From contig JAROAZ010000033.1 in the NCBI GenBank assembly GCA_029432775.1, forward strand, positions 1 through 59,322: a stretch of DNA of 59,322 bases, given 5' to 3'. Source of the DNA: Pontiellaceae bacterium B12227. Lineage in GTDB: Bacteria > Verrucomicrobiota > Kiritimatiellia > Kiritimatiellales > Pontiellaceae. Below are positions 8,856 through 16,977 of the stretch, piece by piece. The notes beneath the pieces were generated by a model. That model was given only the letters and a program-made list of their open reading frames with translations. It searched no databases and had not been told where the DNA came from. The translations under genes and the position numbers were made by a program. The first letter of the stretch is position 1. The number at the start of each line of letters is the position of its first letter.

Positions 8856-11669
8856 ATGCAGTTTGCACCAGGTTCATTAGTAAATGCCCGTGATCGGGAA
8901 TGGGTGGTTCTTCCCGACTCAACGGAAGAACTCCTGAAGCTTCGCCCTCTCAGTGGTACGGATGACGATATAGCCGGAATATGCCCGGACCTTGAGACGG
9001 TCTCAGCGGCCGACTTTGATCTTCCAGACCCAGGAAAGCTTGGCGATGAACACTCGTGTCGGTTGCTGCGTGATGCTGTGCGTCTGGGCTTCCGTTCCAG
9101 CGCAGGGCCGTTCCGCTCCATGGCCAACCTTTCGGTAGACCCTCGTCCGTATCAGCTGGTTCCTCTGCTGATGGCGCTGCGTATGGACCCGGTACGTATC
9201 ATGGTGGCTGACGATGTCGGTATCGGTAAAACGATTGAGTCAGGGCTCATTGCCCGAGAGCTTCTGGATCGTGGAGAGGTTTCCAAGCTGGTGGTACTCT
9301 GTCCTCGTCACCTTACAGAGCAGTGGCAGTCTGAGTTGAAGGATAAATTTCATATTGATGCCGAACTCGTCACGACCGGCAACATTCGCAAGCTGGAACG
9401 CCGCTGCCGGGCCAATGAATCGGTCTTCGACATCTATCCCTATCTGATTGTCTCTATCGATTTTATCAAGTCCGACCGCCACAAAGACGATTTTATCCGC
9501 GCCTGCCCTGATCTCGTGATCGTAGACGAAGCACACACCTGCGCCTTTGGCGACGACCGGGGAAAGCAACGGAGGCACGAGATAGTAAAACGCCTGTCTG
9601 AGAAGCCGGAGCGTCACCTGATCCTTGTTACTGCCACTCCTCACAGTGGAAAAGAAACAGCCTTTCGTTCTCTACTGTGTCTATTGAATCCGGAGTTTGA
9701 AAACTTGCCGGATGAGCTTAGCGGCAAGGACAATGAGCGTCATCGCCGCAGGTTGGCTACCCACTTTGTACAACGTCGTAGGGGGGATATCCGCCATTAC
9801 CTGGAGCAGGACACCCAATTTCCGGAACGTATGGAAAGGGAAGCTAACTATTCTCTGAGCGAAGGCTATCAGAAGCTGTTTGATCGGGTTATCCGCTACA
9901 CCCGCGACAGTGTGCAGGTAGACGGTTTAAGCGGCCATAAACAACGTGTTCGCTGGTGGGCGGCCCTGGCCATGTTGCGCTCCCTGGGCAGTAGTCCTGC
10001 CGCTGCTGCGGTATCCCTTCGTAAACGGGCGGATACGCTCGGGGCAGACGATAAAAACTCCGTGGATGAGCGGGGCGAAGTCAGTGTGATGGATCTTATG
10101 GATTCTGACACCGGGGAAGCCTCGGATATTACTCCGGGTGCCGACTATCAGGACTCCGATGAAAATGCTCGTCGCCGCCTGCTCGATATGGCGAAGGATG
10201 CTGAAGCCTTGATCGGGACAGGGGACAATAAACTCACCGAATGCGCCAAGCAGGTAAAGAAGTTAATCAAGGACGACTTTCAGCCCATCATCTTCTGTCG
10301 CTTTATTGATACCGCCCAATATGTTGCCGAAGAACTTCGGAAGAAGCTTCCAAAGGGAGTCGAAGTCGTTGCGATCACCGGCCTACAGCCTCCGGAAGAA
10401 CGTGAGCGACTGGTGGAGGAGATGGCAGACAAGGATCAACGCGTTCTTGTGGCTACTGACTGCTTGAGTGAGGGCATTAACCTACAGCATATCTTTAACT
10501 CCGTCATTCACTACGACTTGTCGTGGAACCCAACCCGTCATGAACAACGAGAAGGCCGTGTTGACCGCTTTGGTCAGCCTTCTGATGAAGTACGTATCAT
10601 TCGGTACTTTGGCCGAGACAATAAGATCGATGGTATCGTATTGGATGTGCTTCTTCGCAAGCATGCCACCATCCGCACCTCGCTAGGCATCTCGGTGCCA
10701 CTGCCGGTACGATCAGAGGATCTGCTCGAAGCGGTCTTTGAGGGACTGCTTCTTCGTGAGCAGCAGGGTGGTCAGGCTGACCAGTTATATATGAGCTTCT
10801 TTGAGCCGGAAAAACAGCAGATCCACGAGCAATGGGAAGCCGCCAGTGAGAAGGAGAAGAAGTCTCGAACCCTCTTTGCGCAGCATGCCATAAAACCGGA
10901 TGAGGTTTCCACCGAGATGGCTCTGGCTCGCGAGGCCATCGGCTCCGGGGCGGAACTTCGCCAGTTTGTAATCAATACCCTGAAGCTGCATGGCGGGATC
11001 GTGCTCTCGGAAGAACCGTTGCATGTTAAAATCGTGGAGTGCCCGCAAGCTATGCGCGACATGATGGGCTTGCCGGACAGTAAGGAATTTACGGCCCGCT
11101 TCGATCTTCCTGTCAAGGATGGACAGCTCTACCTCTCCCGTACGCATCCATTGGTTGAAGGCCTGGCGTCCTACGTCATGGATACCGCCTTTGATGCATT
11201 GGCTGAAAGCCGGGCACGACGCTGCGGAGTGATCCATACTTCGGATGTAGAGAGCCGTACCACATTGCTCCTGCTTCGTATGCGCTATCATCTGGAAGGC
11301 AAACAGGATGCCGAGGATAAGTTGATGTTGGCTGAAGAGTGTTTGCCGGTGGCATTTAAAGGGGCACCGAACAAGGCCCAGTGGCTGACGCAGGAAGACG
11401 CCGAAGCGTTGCTCAAGGCCCATGCCAAAGGTAACCAGACACTCAGTGCCTCGGAAGAACTGCTCGACCGCATGATTGGCCAGATCCGTGAAGGGGCTCT
11501 CACAACGGAACTGGAGCGCATGGCTGGTGAACGGGCTGACTCCTTATTGGAAGCCCACAAGCGGGTGCGCAAGGCCGCCCGCATCAGTGGCGGCCAGAAT
11601 ACAATCACCCCCAAGCTCCCCGTCGATATCCTGGGGCTCTATGTCTATCTCCCGGCTGATAACGGATAA
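8856..11669 (+). CDS. drmD: DrmD-like SNF2-family helicase
   Basis: A 937-residue Swi2/Snf2-type ATPase starting six bases after the previous stop. Walker A is DDVGIGKT (119-126), the DEAH box lies at 224-227, motif III (LVTATPHSG) follows, and the second RecA lobe ends with a motif VI of the form QREGRVDRFGQ (from 564). The lobes are separated by a charged insert rich in Asp and Glu (about 400-435), and about 300 C-terminal residues carry no recognisable domain. In class 1 DISARM, DrmD is the SNF2 helicase encoded beside the adenine methylase DrmMI, exactly as here (next gene begins four bases downstream). Expected role: ATP-driven remodelling or translocation on DNA during recognition of unmodified invaders. 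The family assignment rests on motifs and neighbours. Confidence 0.8.
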   Translation: MQFAPGSLVNARDREWVVLPDSTEELLKLRPLSGTDDDIAGICPDLETVSAADFDLPDPGKLGDEHSCRLLRDAVRLGFRSSAGPFRSMANLSVDPRPYQLVPLLMALRMDPVRIMVADDVGIGKTIESGLIARELLDRGEVSKLVVLCPRHLTEQWQSELKDKFHIDAELVTTGNIRKLERRCRANESVFDIYPYLIVSIDFIKSDRHKDDFIRACPDLVIVDEAHTCAFGDDRGKQRRHEIVKRLSEKPERHLILVTATPHSGKETAFRSLLCLLNPEFENLPDELSGKDNERHRRRLATHFVQRRRGDIRHYLEQDTQFPERMEREANYSLSEGYQKLFDRVIRYTRDSVQVDGLSGHKQRVRWWAALAMLRSLGSSPAAAAVSLRKRADTLGADDKNSVDERGEVSVMDLMDSDTGEASDITPGADYQDSDENARRRLLDMAKDAEALIGTGDNKLTECAKQVKKLIKDDFQPIIFCRFIDTAQYVAEELRKKLPKGVEVVAITGLQPPEERERLVEEMADKDQRVLVATDCLSEGINLQHIFNSVIHYDLSWNPTRHEQREGRVDRFGQPSDEVRIIRYFGRDNKIDGIVLDVLLRKHATIRTSLGISVPLPVRSEDLLEAVFEGLLLREQQGGQADQLYMSFFEPEKQQIHEQWEAASEKEKKSRTLFAQHAIKPDEVSTEMALAREAIGSGAELRQFVINTLKLHGGIVLSEEPLHVKIVECPQAMRDMMGLPDSKEFTARFDLPVKDGQLYLSRTHPLVEGLASYVMDTAFDALAESRARRCGVIHTSDVESRTTLLLLRMRYHLEGKQDAEDKLMLAEECLPVAFKGAPNKAQWLTQEDAEALLKAHAKGNQTLSASEELLDRMIGQIREGALTTELERMAGERADSLLEAHKRVRKAARISGGQNTITPKLPVDILGLYVYLPADNG

Positions 11670-11673
11670 CACC

Positions 11674-14600
11674 ATGAAAAAAGTTTCCAACAATACATTT
11701 ACTACAGTTACCACACAGGGAGGGATGTTTCCGCCTGAGTTCCTTCAACGGATCTGCGATCTCGATAAAGAGGTTAAGGGGCTGGGAGCGGTGGACTACC
11801 ATCTACCAGAGCACCGTCGGGTCTCCGAAGAGGCCAACCGGGCCTGGTCGGTGCTGCTGGCCGACTGGAAGGCGTTCAAATTTAAGGTCGACGGGCTGGG
11901 TGAAGCCGACCCGTCCACCGGGATTACCCGCGATCAGTGGTTGCTGCCTCTATTTCAACAGCTGGGCTATGGCCGCCTCAAGAAGGCTGGTGCTACCGAG
12001 ATCGAGGGCAAGGACTATCCCGTCTCTCACTTCTGGGAGCAGTCGCCCATCCATCTCGTTGGCTGGAACTATAACTTGGACACCCGCTCTGCCGGGGCTG
12101 CTGGTGCCGCCCGTTTTGCACCGCATGGCATGTTGCAGGAGTTTCTTAACCGATCCGATGAACACCTCTGGGGTTTTGTTTCCAATGGGCGTCAGCTCAG
12201 AATCCTGCGCGACAACATCTCGATGACCCGTCAGGCCTATGTTGAGTTTGATCTCGTGGCCATGATGGAAGGCGAGTGCTTTTCCGACTTTGTGCTGCTC
12301 TGGCTTCTCTGCCATAACTCCCGGGTTGAAGTTCCGTTGGATGAGGAGGGGAATCCGCGTACTCCCGAAGCCTGCTGGCTGGAACAGTGGAGTCGTGAAG
12401 CCGAAACGCAGGGAGCTCGCATGCTCGACCACCTGCGTGAAGGGGTAGAAGAGGCCATCCAAACCTTCGGCAGTGGCTTCCTTGCCCATCCGGCGAACCA
12501 GGAGCTGCGTGAGCGGCTGCGTGCCGGTGAACTGGATAAGCAGGACTACTATCGCCAGCTTCTGCGTCTGGTCTACCGCCTTATCTTTCTCTTTGTGGCC
12601 GAAGACCGTGACCTGCTTCACGAAGCCGGAGCAGATGCCAAAAAGAAAAAGCTCTACTTCGACCACTACAGCACCCAGCGCATCCGCCGTATTGCTGAAG
12701 TCAAGCGTGGCTCACAGCACCGCGACCTGTGGGAATCGTTTAAACTACTCTTTAGTTGGCTGTCCGATGAAGACGGTTGTGATCGACTGGGATTAGCTCC
12801 GCTGGGCGGCTTCCTGTTCAGTGACGATGCCATGCCGGATCTAGCCGCTTCCAAGGTGGCTAACGTTGATCTACTTAATGCGGTGCGTTGCCTGGCTGTT
12901 ACCGATGGCGATGGTGCCCGCCGTCCGGTTGACTACCGCAACCTCGGAGCCGAGGAACTAGGCAGCATCTACGAATCCCTGCTTGAAATGCACCCGAACC
13001 TGCATCTGGAGGCCGCTACCTTTGAGCTGGATGTCGCAGCGGGGAACGAACGTAAATCTACAGGAAGTTACTACACCCCGAAGTCGCTCGTAAACTGTTT
13101 GCTCGACTCAGCACTCGACCCCGTAGTGCAGGACAGGTTGAAGAGTGCAGCTAAACAATCGGCAATCGAAAATCGGCAATCAGCAATGGAGCAAGCTCTG
13201 CTTGATCTAAAGGTTTGCGACCCTGCATGCGGAAGCGGACACTTCCTCATCGGAGCTGCTCACCGTATCGCTAAGCATCTGGCCAGTGTGCGTAGCGGTG
13301 ATGCCGAACCTTCGCCTGAGGCAACGCATCATGCTTTGCGCGATGTTATTACCCACTGCATCTACGGTGTCGATATCAACCCCATGTCGGTGGAGCTGTG
13401 TAAAGTCAGTCTCTGGATGGAGGCCATGGAGCCAGGCAAGCCGCTCGGATTCCTCGATCATCACATCAAGTGCGGTAACAGTCTGTTGGGTACCACACCT
13501 GCGTTGCTGAACAAGGGCATCCCTGATGCCGCCTTCAAAGCCATTGAGGGCGACGATAAAACCATCTGTGCCGCCCTGAAAAAGCGGAATAAGGAAGAGC
13601 GTAAGGCTGGATTCCAGGATCTATTTGGCAATATGGAGGCCGAGTGGAGCTACCAGCATGCCTTCGAGGATGCCGTCCATGAGCTTGAAGATATTGATGA
13701 CGACAGCATCCAGTCGTTGGAAAAGAAGCAGGTGGCCTACGAGGAGTTTTTGGAGTCTACCAGTTATGTTGGTGGCAAGCGCCTGCACGATGCCTGGTGT
13801 GCGGTCTTTGTCTGCGAAAAGACTAAGGACAGCCCGGTCATCACGCAGCAGCTGATCAGCGAGATGCAAAAAGATCCTAACCGCTGTCCGGAAGCACAGC
13901 GGGAACTGATCGATGACCTATCTGGGCAGTACAACTTTTTTCACTGGCACATCGAGTTCCCGGAAGTCTTCCAGTCATTGGTAAGTTTCACGGATAATGA
14001 CTTCAGAGGTTGGAGTGGTGGCTTTGACTGCATACTTGGGAATCCTCCTTGGGAAAAGACTAATTTAAATGCAAGGGAATGGTTCAGTGCTAGTCGCCCA
14101 GATATTGCAAATGCTAGAACGGCTGCAGTCAGAGCTAAGCTAATTAAAGAGTTGGAGGTTGCCGACAATGTACTCTATTGCGCGTACAAGTGTGACCAGC
14201 GAATTGCAAATGGGATAGGTCAATTCCTGAAGATCTCGGGACAATTTGCCTTATCCGCAAGGGGGGATACCAACACATATGCTGTATTCGCGGATCTTGA
14301 TGCTCAACTTCTTAATTCAAAAGGAAGGACTGGCTTTATTGTACCATCTGGCATTGCTTTCGACGAGACCACAAAGCTCTACTTCCAAAACCTCGTTGAA
14401 AAGGGGTTGCTGCTCCAGCTGATCGACTTTGACAATGGCGAAGGCATTTTCCCCGAGGTTCACAGGAGTTACCGATTTAGTTTGCTTACGATACTAGGTC
14501 GATCCCGTGATATGTCATCAAGTATTGGGATGCAGTTTTTTGTCAAGGATGTTGCTGAGATCCGCTCTTCTGAACATTGGATTACTATCTCTCCAGAAGA

Positions 14601-16950
14601 CATAGAGTTAATTAATCCAAACACTAAGACCTGTCCTATCTTCAGAACGTCGAGAGATGCAGAGTTGACGAAAGGTATCTATCGCCGAGTTCCAGTTCTA
14701 GTTCGAGATGCAGGGGCATTATCCAATTTTTGGGATGTGCAGATTTACCGTATGCTACACAGTTCGGCCGACTCGGTATATTTTCAACCTGAAGGAGAGG
14801 GATTATCCCCAATACATGAAGCGAAGTGTTTTCATCAGTTTAACCATCGTTTTTCTACCTATAAGGGAGACTCATACACTCACCCACAATTTAATGAGAT
14901 GGTAAATTGTGGATGGGAAAGTTCGCCTGCCCACTACATAGACCTTTCCGAGTTACCTGAAGTGTTAAGAAAGAAAGTGCGCCCATGGTATGTTGCATAT
15001 AGATGCATTGGTCGTGCTACGGATGAACGAACCATAATATCTTCCCTGCTTCCTACGGGGGGAGTTATCAATTCTGCTAATATAATAGAAGGTCTTGATT
15101 CGAAAGAAGCATCTCTTTTAACGGGCATGCTTAACTCATTCATTGTTGACTATATCGCACGCCAATCCGTAGGCGGTGCAAATATCCAGAAATTTGTGGT
15201 TCAGCAGCTACCTGTTCTTACTTTTGACCAGTTAACTAGGGAAGACATGCCGGCATTTGTTGGGTCTGTCACGGAATGGGTTGCTACTAGAGTATTTGAA
15301 CTCGTCTACACAAGTGGCAGTTTGGACGAATTTGCCGCTGGTTTTGGGTATAGTAGATTACCGTTCATCTGGAACGAAGACCGGCGATTTGAGATCCGCT
15401 GTGAACTGGATGCTGCCTTCTTCCTCCTTTACGGCATCGATATCATCGCAGACGTGGACTACATCATGGAAACCTTCCCGATTGTGAAACGGAAGGACAT
15501 TGCCAAGTACGGCACCTACCGCACCAAGGAGCGCATCCTCGAAATCTATCAGGAGATGGCCCGCTGCACCGCCAAAGGCCGTGAATACCAGTCCACCCTC
15601 AACCCGCCGCCCGGCCCGCCCGCCGATGCCGACGGCAACTTTATACCCATGTCCGAGTGGGACCCCAACAACTGGCCCTCCCACATCCACCGTCCGAAGG
15701 AAGAAGGGGTAAAAAAAAAGATTAAACACGGAGAAAGGCTGTACGCCTTCTCTCACGGGGCGGTCACCACTGAAGATGGAGTATCTGTCACGCTCGAAGT
15801 TGTGACTCAATCGGATGCTGAACAAATTCCTGTTGAGGGAGAGGAACGGTTGTTCGAGCTGGCTAAGGTCAGTACCTACATTGCAACAATTAGTTCGGAT
15901 ATTGAGTCAGATGCTTTTTTAACACTACTAGATGTCGAAGGCGGTGAAGCCTGGTTCGAAATGGCTGTTGAGCCGAGCAGTGATCCTAATACATTTCTTT
16001 ATGTCGCCGATACCGACGAAAATATTCTCAACGGTGTTGCTCGACTAGAGAAGATGCCGCCGGATGCGCAGACTATTCAGGAAAAGCGGTTCGAACTTCC
16101 TCCGGTGTCTAATGAAGGAAAAATTCAGGGTGAGCTGGATAAAATAGCATCTGCTGATGAGACATTCGTGGCTGTTTATGATGTTGGTCAGGGGCTCTGT
16201 AGTGCCATCTGCGAGGCCAGTAGTTCTGCTCCATTAGTCTATTTTGATATGGGGTGCGGTCATGGCCGGAACAACGCCCATACAAGACGTGGACGAAAAC
16301 TACGTTTCTGTCATAGCCAGAACCCTCCAATCATCTTATCGCACTGGCATACTGACCACTATAGAGGAGCGACTGTAATGGATAAACGCAAGGATGCGCT
16401 GAAGGCTATGTGGATTGCGCCATGGCAAAAAGTAGGAGCCGATGCCGCCAAGTTTGCAGCAAAGTTATATTCACCTGATCCTGCGAAGAATAAAATCCAT
16501 ATCTGGCCAACTTCTCTGGGTTCTGCGGCCCTACCGTGGGGGGTGGTTAAGCAGTGTACGGGTACAACAAAAAATACAAGCGGCTTAGCTCTTGATGTGG
16601 AGGTAGGTGACGGTACCCACTCGGTATTGATGCCAGGAGACGCAGGGTATAACAATATACCCGGGGCCAAGCCTGCCTATGATAGCTTGGTGGTATCTCA
16701 TCACGCTGGGCATACTTCTGGAGCCGTAAATAGTTCAGGGAAGTCAGGAGGAACTTTCGCCATTCCATTGGGGGCAAACAACTCTCATGGACATCCGCTA
16801 CAGCCCACCATTAAGAAATTAACAGCCGATGGCTGGTCGCGCAGGCTCGATACGGACGGCGGTCATATAGCCCTTGGTTATCCTCATCCTGGACTTCCAA
16901 CCCTTGGATGTGGGGGAAATGACTGCGACTTGGGAATTAAGCAGGCATAG
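11674..16950 (+). CDS. drmMI: DrmMI-like N6-adenine methyltransferase fused to a metallo-beta-lactamase domain
   Basis: The 1758-residue frame begins at ATG 11674 (no good ribosome site, probably coupled to the gene before; an in-frame ATG at 11725 follows a GGAGGG). An N-terminal helical region precedes the methyltransferase core: TGSYYTP (463-469), the SAM-binding DPACGSGHF (516-524) and catalytic NPPW (790-793). The target-recognition and helical regions end near residue 1345. From about 1500 a metallo-beta-lactamase domain follows with HWHTDH (1557-1562), GDAGY and VSHHAGH, so its metal ligands look complete; it is of the ComEC-like type. DrmMI protects host DNA by adenine methylation. 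An attached metal hydrolase is not part of the classic protein. A slippery A9 tract at the junction (15711-15719) could also yield a 1350-residue form without the hydrolase. Confidence 0.8.
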   Translation: MKKVSNNTFTTVTTQGGMFPPEFLQRICDLDKEVKGLGAVDYHLPEHRRVSEEANRAWSVLLADWKAFKFKVDGLGEADPSTGITRDQWLLPLFQQLGYGRLKKAGATEIEGKDYPVSHFWEQSPIHLVGWNYNLDTRSAGAAGAARFAPHGMLQEFLNRSDEHLWGFVSNGRQLRILRDNISMTRQAYVEFDLVAMMEGECFSDFVLLWLLCHNSRVEVPLDEEGNPRTPEACWLEQWSREAETQGARMLDHLREGVEEAIQTFGSGFLAHPANQELRERLRAGELDKQDYYRQLLRLVYRLIFLFVAEDRDLLHEAGADAKKKKLYFDHYSTQRIRRIAEVKRGSQHRDLWESFKLLFSWLSDEDGCDRLGLAPLGGFLFSDDAMPDLAASKVANVDLLNAVRCLAVTDGDGARRPVDYRNLGAEELGSIYESLLEMHPNLHLEAATFELDVAAGNERKSTGSYYTPKSLVNCLLDSALDPVVQDRLKSAAKQSAIENRQSAMEQALLDLKVCDPACGSGHFLIGAAHRIAKHLASVRSGDAEPSPEATHHALRDVITHCIYGVDINPMSVELCKVSLWMEAMEPGKPLGFLDHHIKCGNSLLGTTPALLNKGIPDAAFKAIEGDDKTICAALKKRNKEERKAGFQDLFGNMEAEWSYQHAFEDAVHELEDIDDDSIQSLEKKQVAYEEFLESTSYVGGKRLHDAWCAVFVCEKTKDSPVITQQLISEMQKDPNRCPEAQRELIDDLSGQYNFFHWHIEFPEVFQSLVSFTDNDFRGWSGGFDCILGNPPWEKTNLNAREWFSASRPDIANARTAAVRAKLIKELEVADNVLYCAYKCDQRIANGIGQFLKISGQFALSARGDTNTYAVFADLDAQLLNSKGRTGFIVPSGIAFDETTKLYFQNLVEKGLLLQLIDFDNGEGIFPEVHRSYRFSLLTILGRSRDMSSSIGMQFFVKDVAEIRSSEHWITISPEDIELINPNTKTCPIFRTSRDAELTKGIYRRVPVLVRDAGALSNFWDVQIYRMLHSSADSVYFQPEGEGLSPIHEAKCFHQFNHRFSTYKGDSYTHPQFNEMVNCGWESSPAHYIDLSELPEVLRKKVRPWYVAYRCIGRATDERTIISSLLPTGGVINSANIIEGLDSKEASLLTGMLNSFIVDYIARQSVGGANIQKFVVQQLPVLTFDQLTREDMPAFVGSVTEWVATRVFELVYTSGSLDEFAAGFGYSRLPFIWNEDRRFEIRCELDAAFFLLYGIDIIADVDYIMETFPIVKRKDIAKYGTYRTKERILEIYQEMARCTAKGREYQSTLNPPPGPPADADGNFIPMSEWDPNNWPSHIHRPKEEGVKKKIKHGERLYAFSHGAVTTEDGVSVTLEVVTQSDAEQIPVEGEERLFELAKVSTYIATISSDIESDAFLTLLDVEGGEAWFEMAVEPSSDPNTFLYVADTDENILNGVARLEKMPPDAQTIQEKRFELPPVSNEGKIQGELDKIASADETFVAVYDVGQGLCSAICEASSSAPLVYFDMGCGHGRNNAHTRRGRKLRFCHSQNPPIILSHWHTDHYRGATVMDKRKDALKAMWIAPWQKVGADAAKFAAKLYSPDPAKNKIHIWPTSLGSAALPWGVVKQCTGTTKNTSGLALDVEVGDGTHSVLMPGDAGYNNIPGAKPAYDSLVVSHHAGHTSGAVNSSGKSGGTFAIPLGANNSHGHPLQPTIKKLTADGWSRRLDTDGGHIALGYPHPGLPTLGCGGNDCDLGIKQA
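15697..15752 (+). promoter_or_regulatory. dnaX-like programmed -1 frameshift signal
   Basis: In the reading frame GTA AAA AAA AAG the heptamer A AAA AAG (15714-15720) sits in the correct phase for tandem -1 slippage. After slipping, the next codons are GAT and TAA (stop at 15723-15725). A Shine-Dalgarno-like AAGGA (15697-15701) within a purine tract lies upstream. A hairpin lies ten bases downstream: GAGAA-A(bulge)-GGC (15731-15739) pairs with GCCTTCTC (15745-15752). These are the three elements used by E. coli dnaX. Translational slippage is inferred; transcriptional slippage on A9 would give a similar outcome. Confidence 0.55.
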
Positions 16951-16977
16951 ATTGAAGCGTTTTAGGGGGAAGTTATT

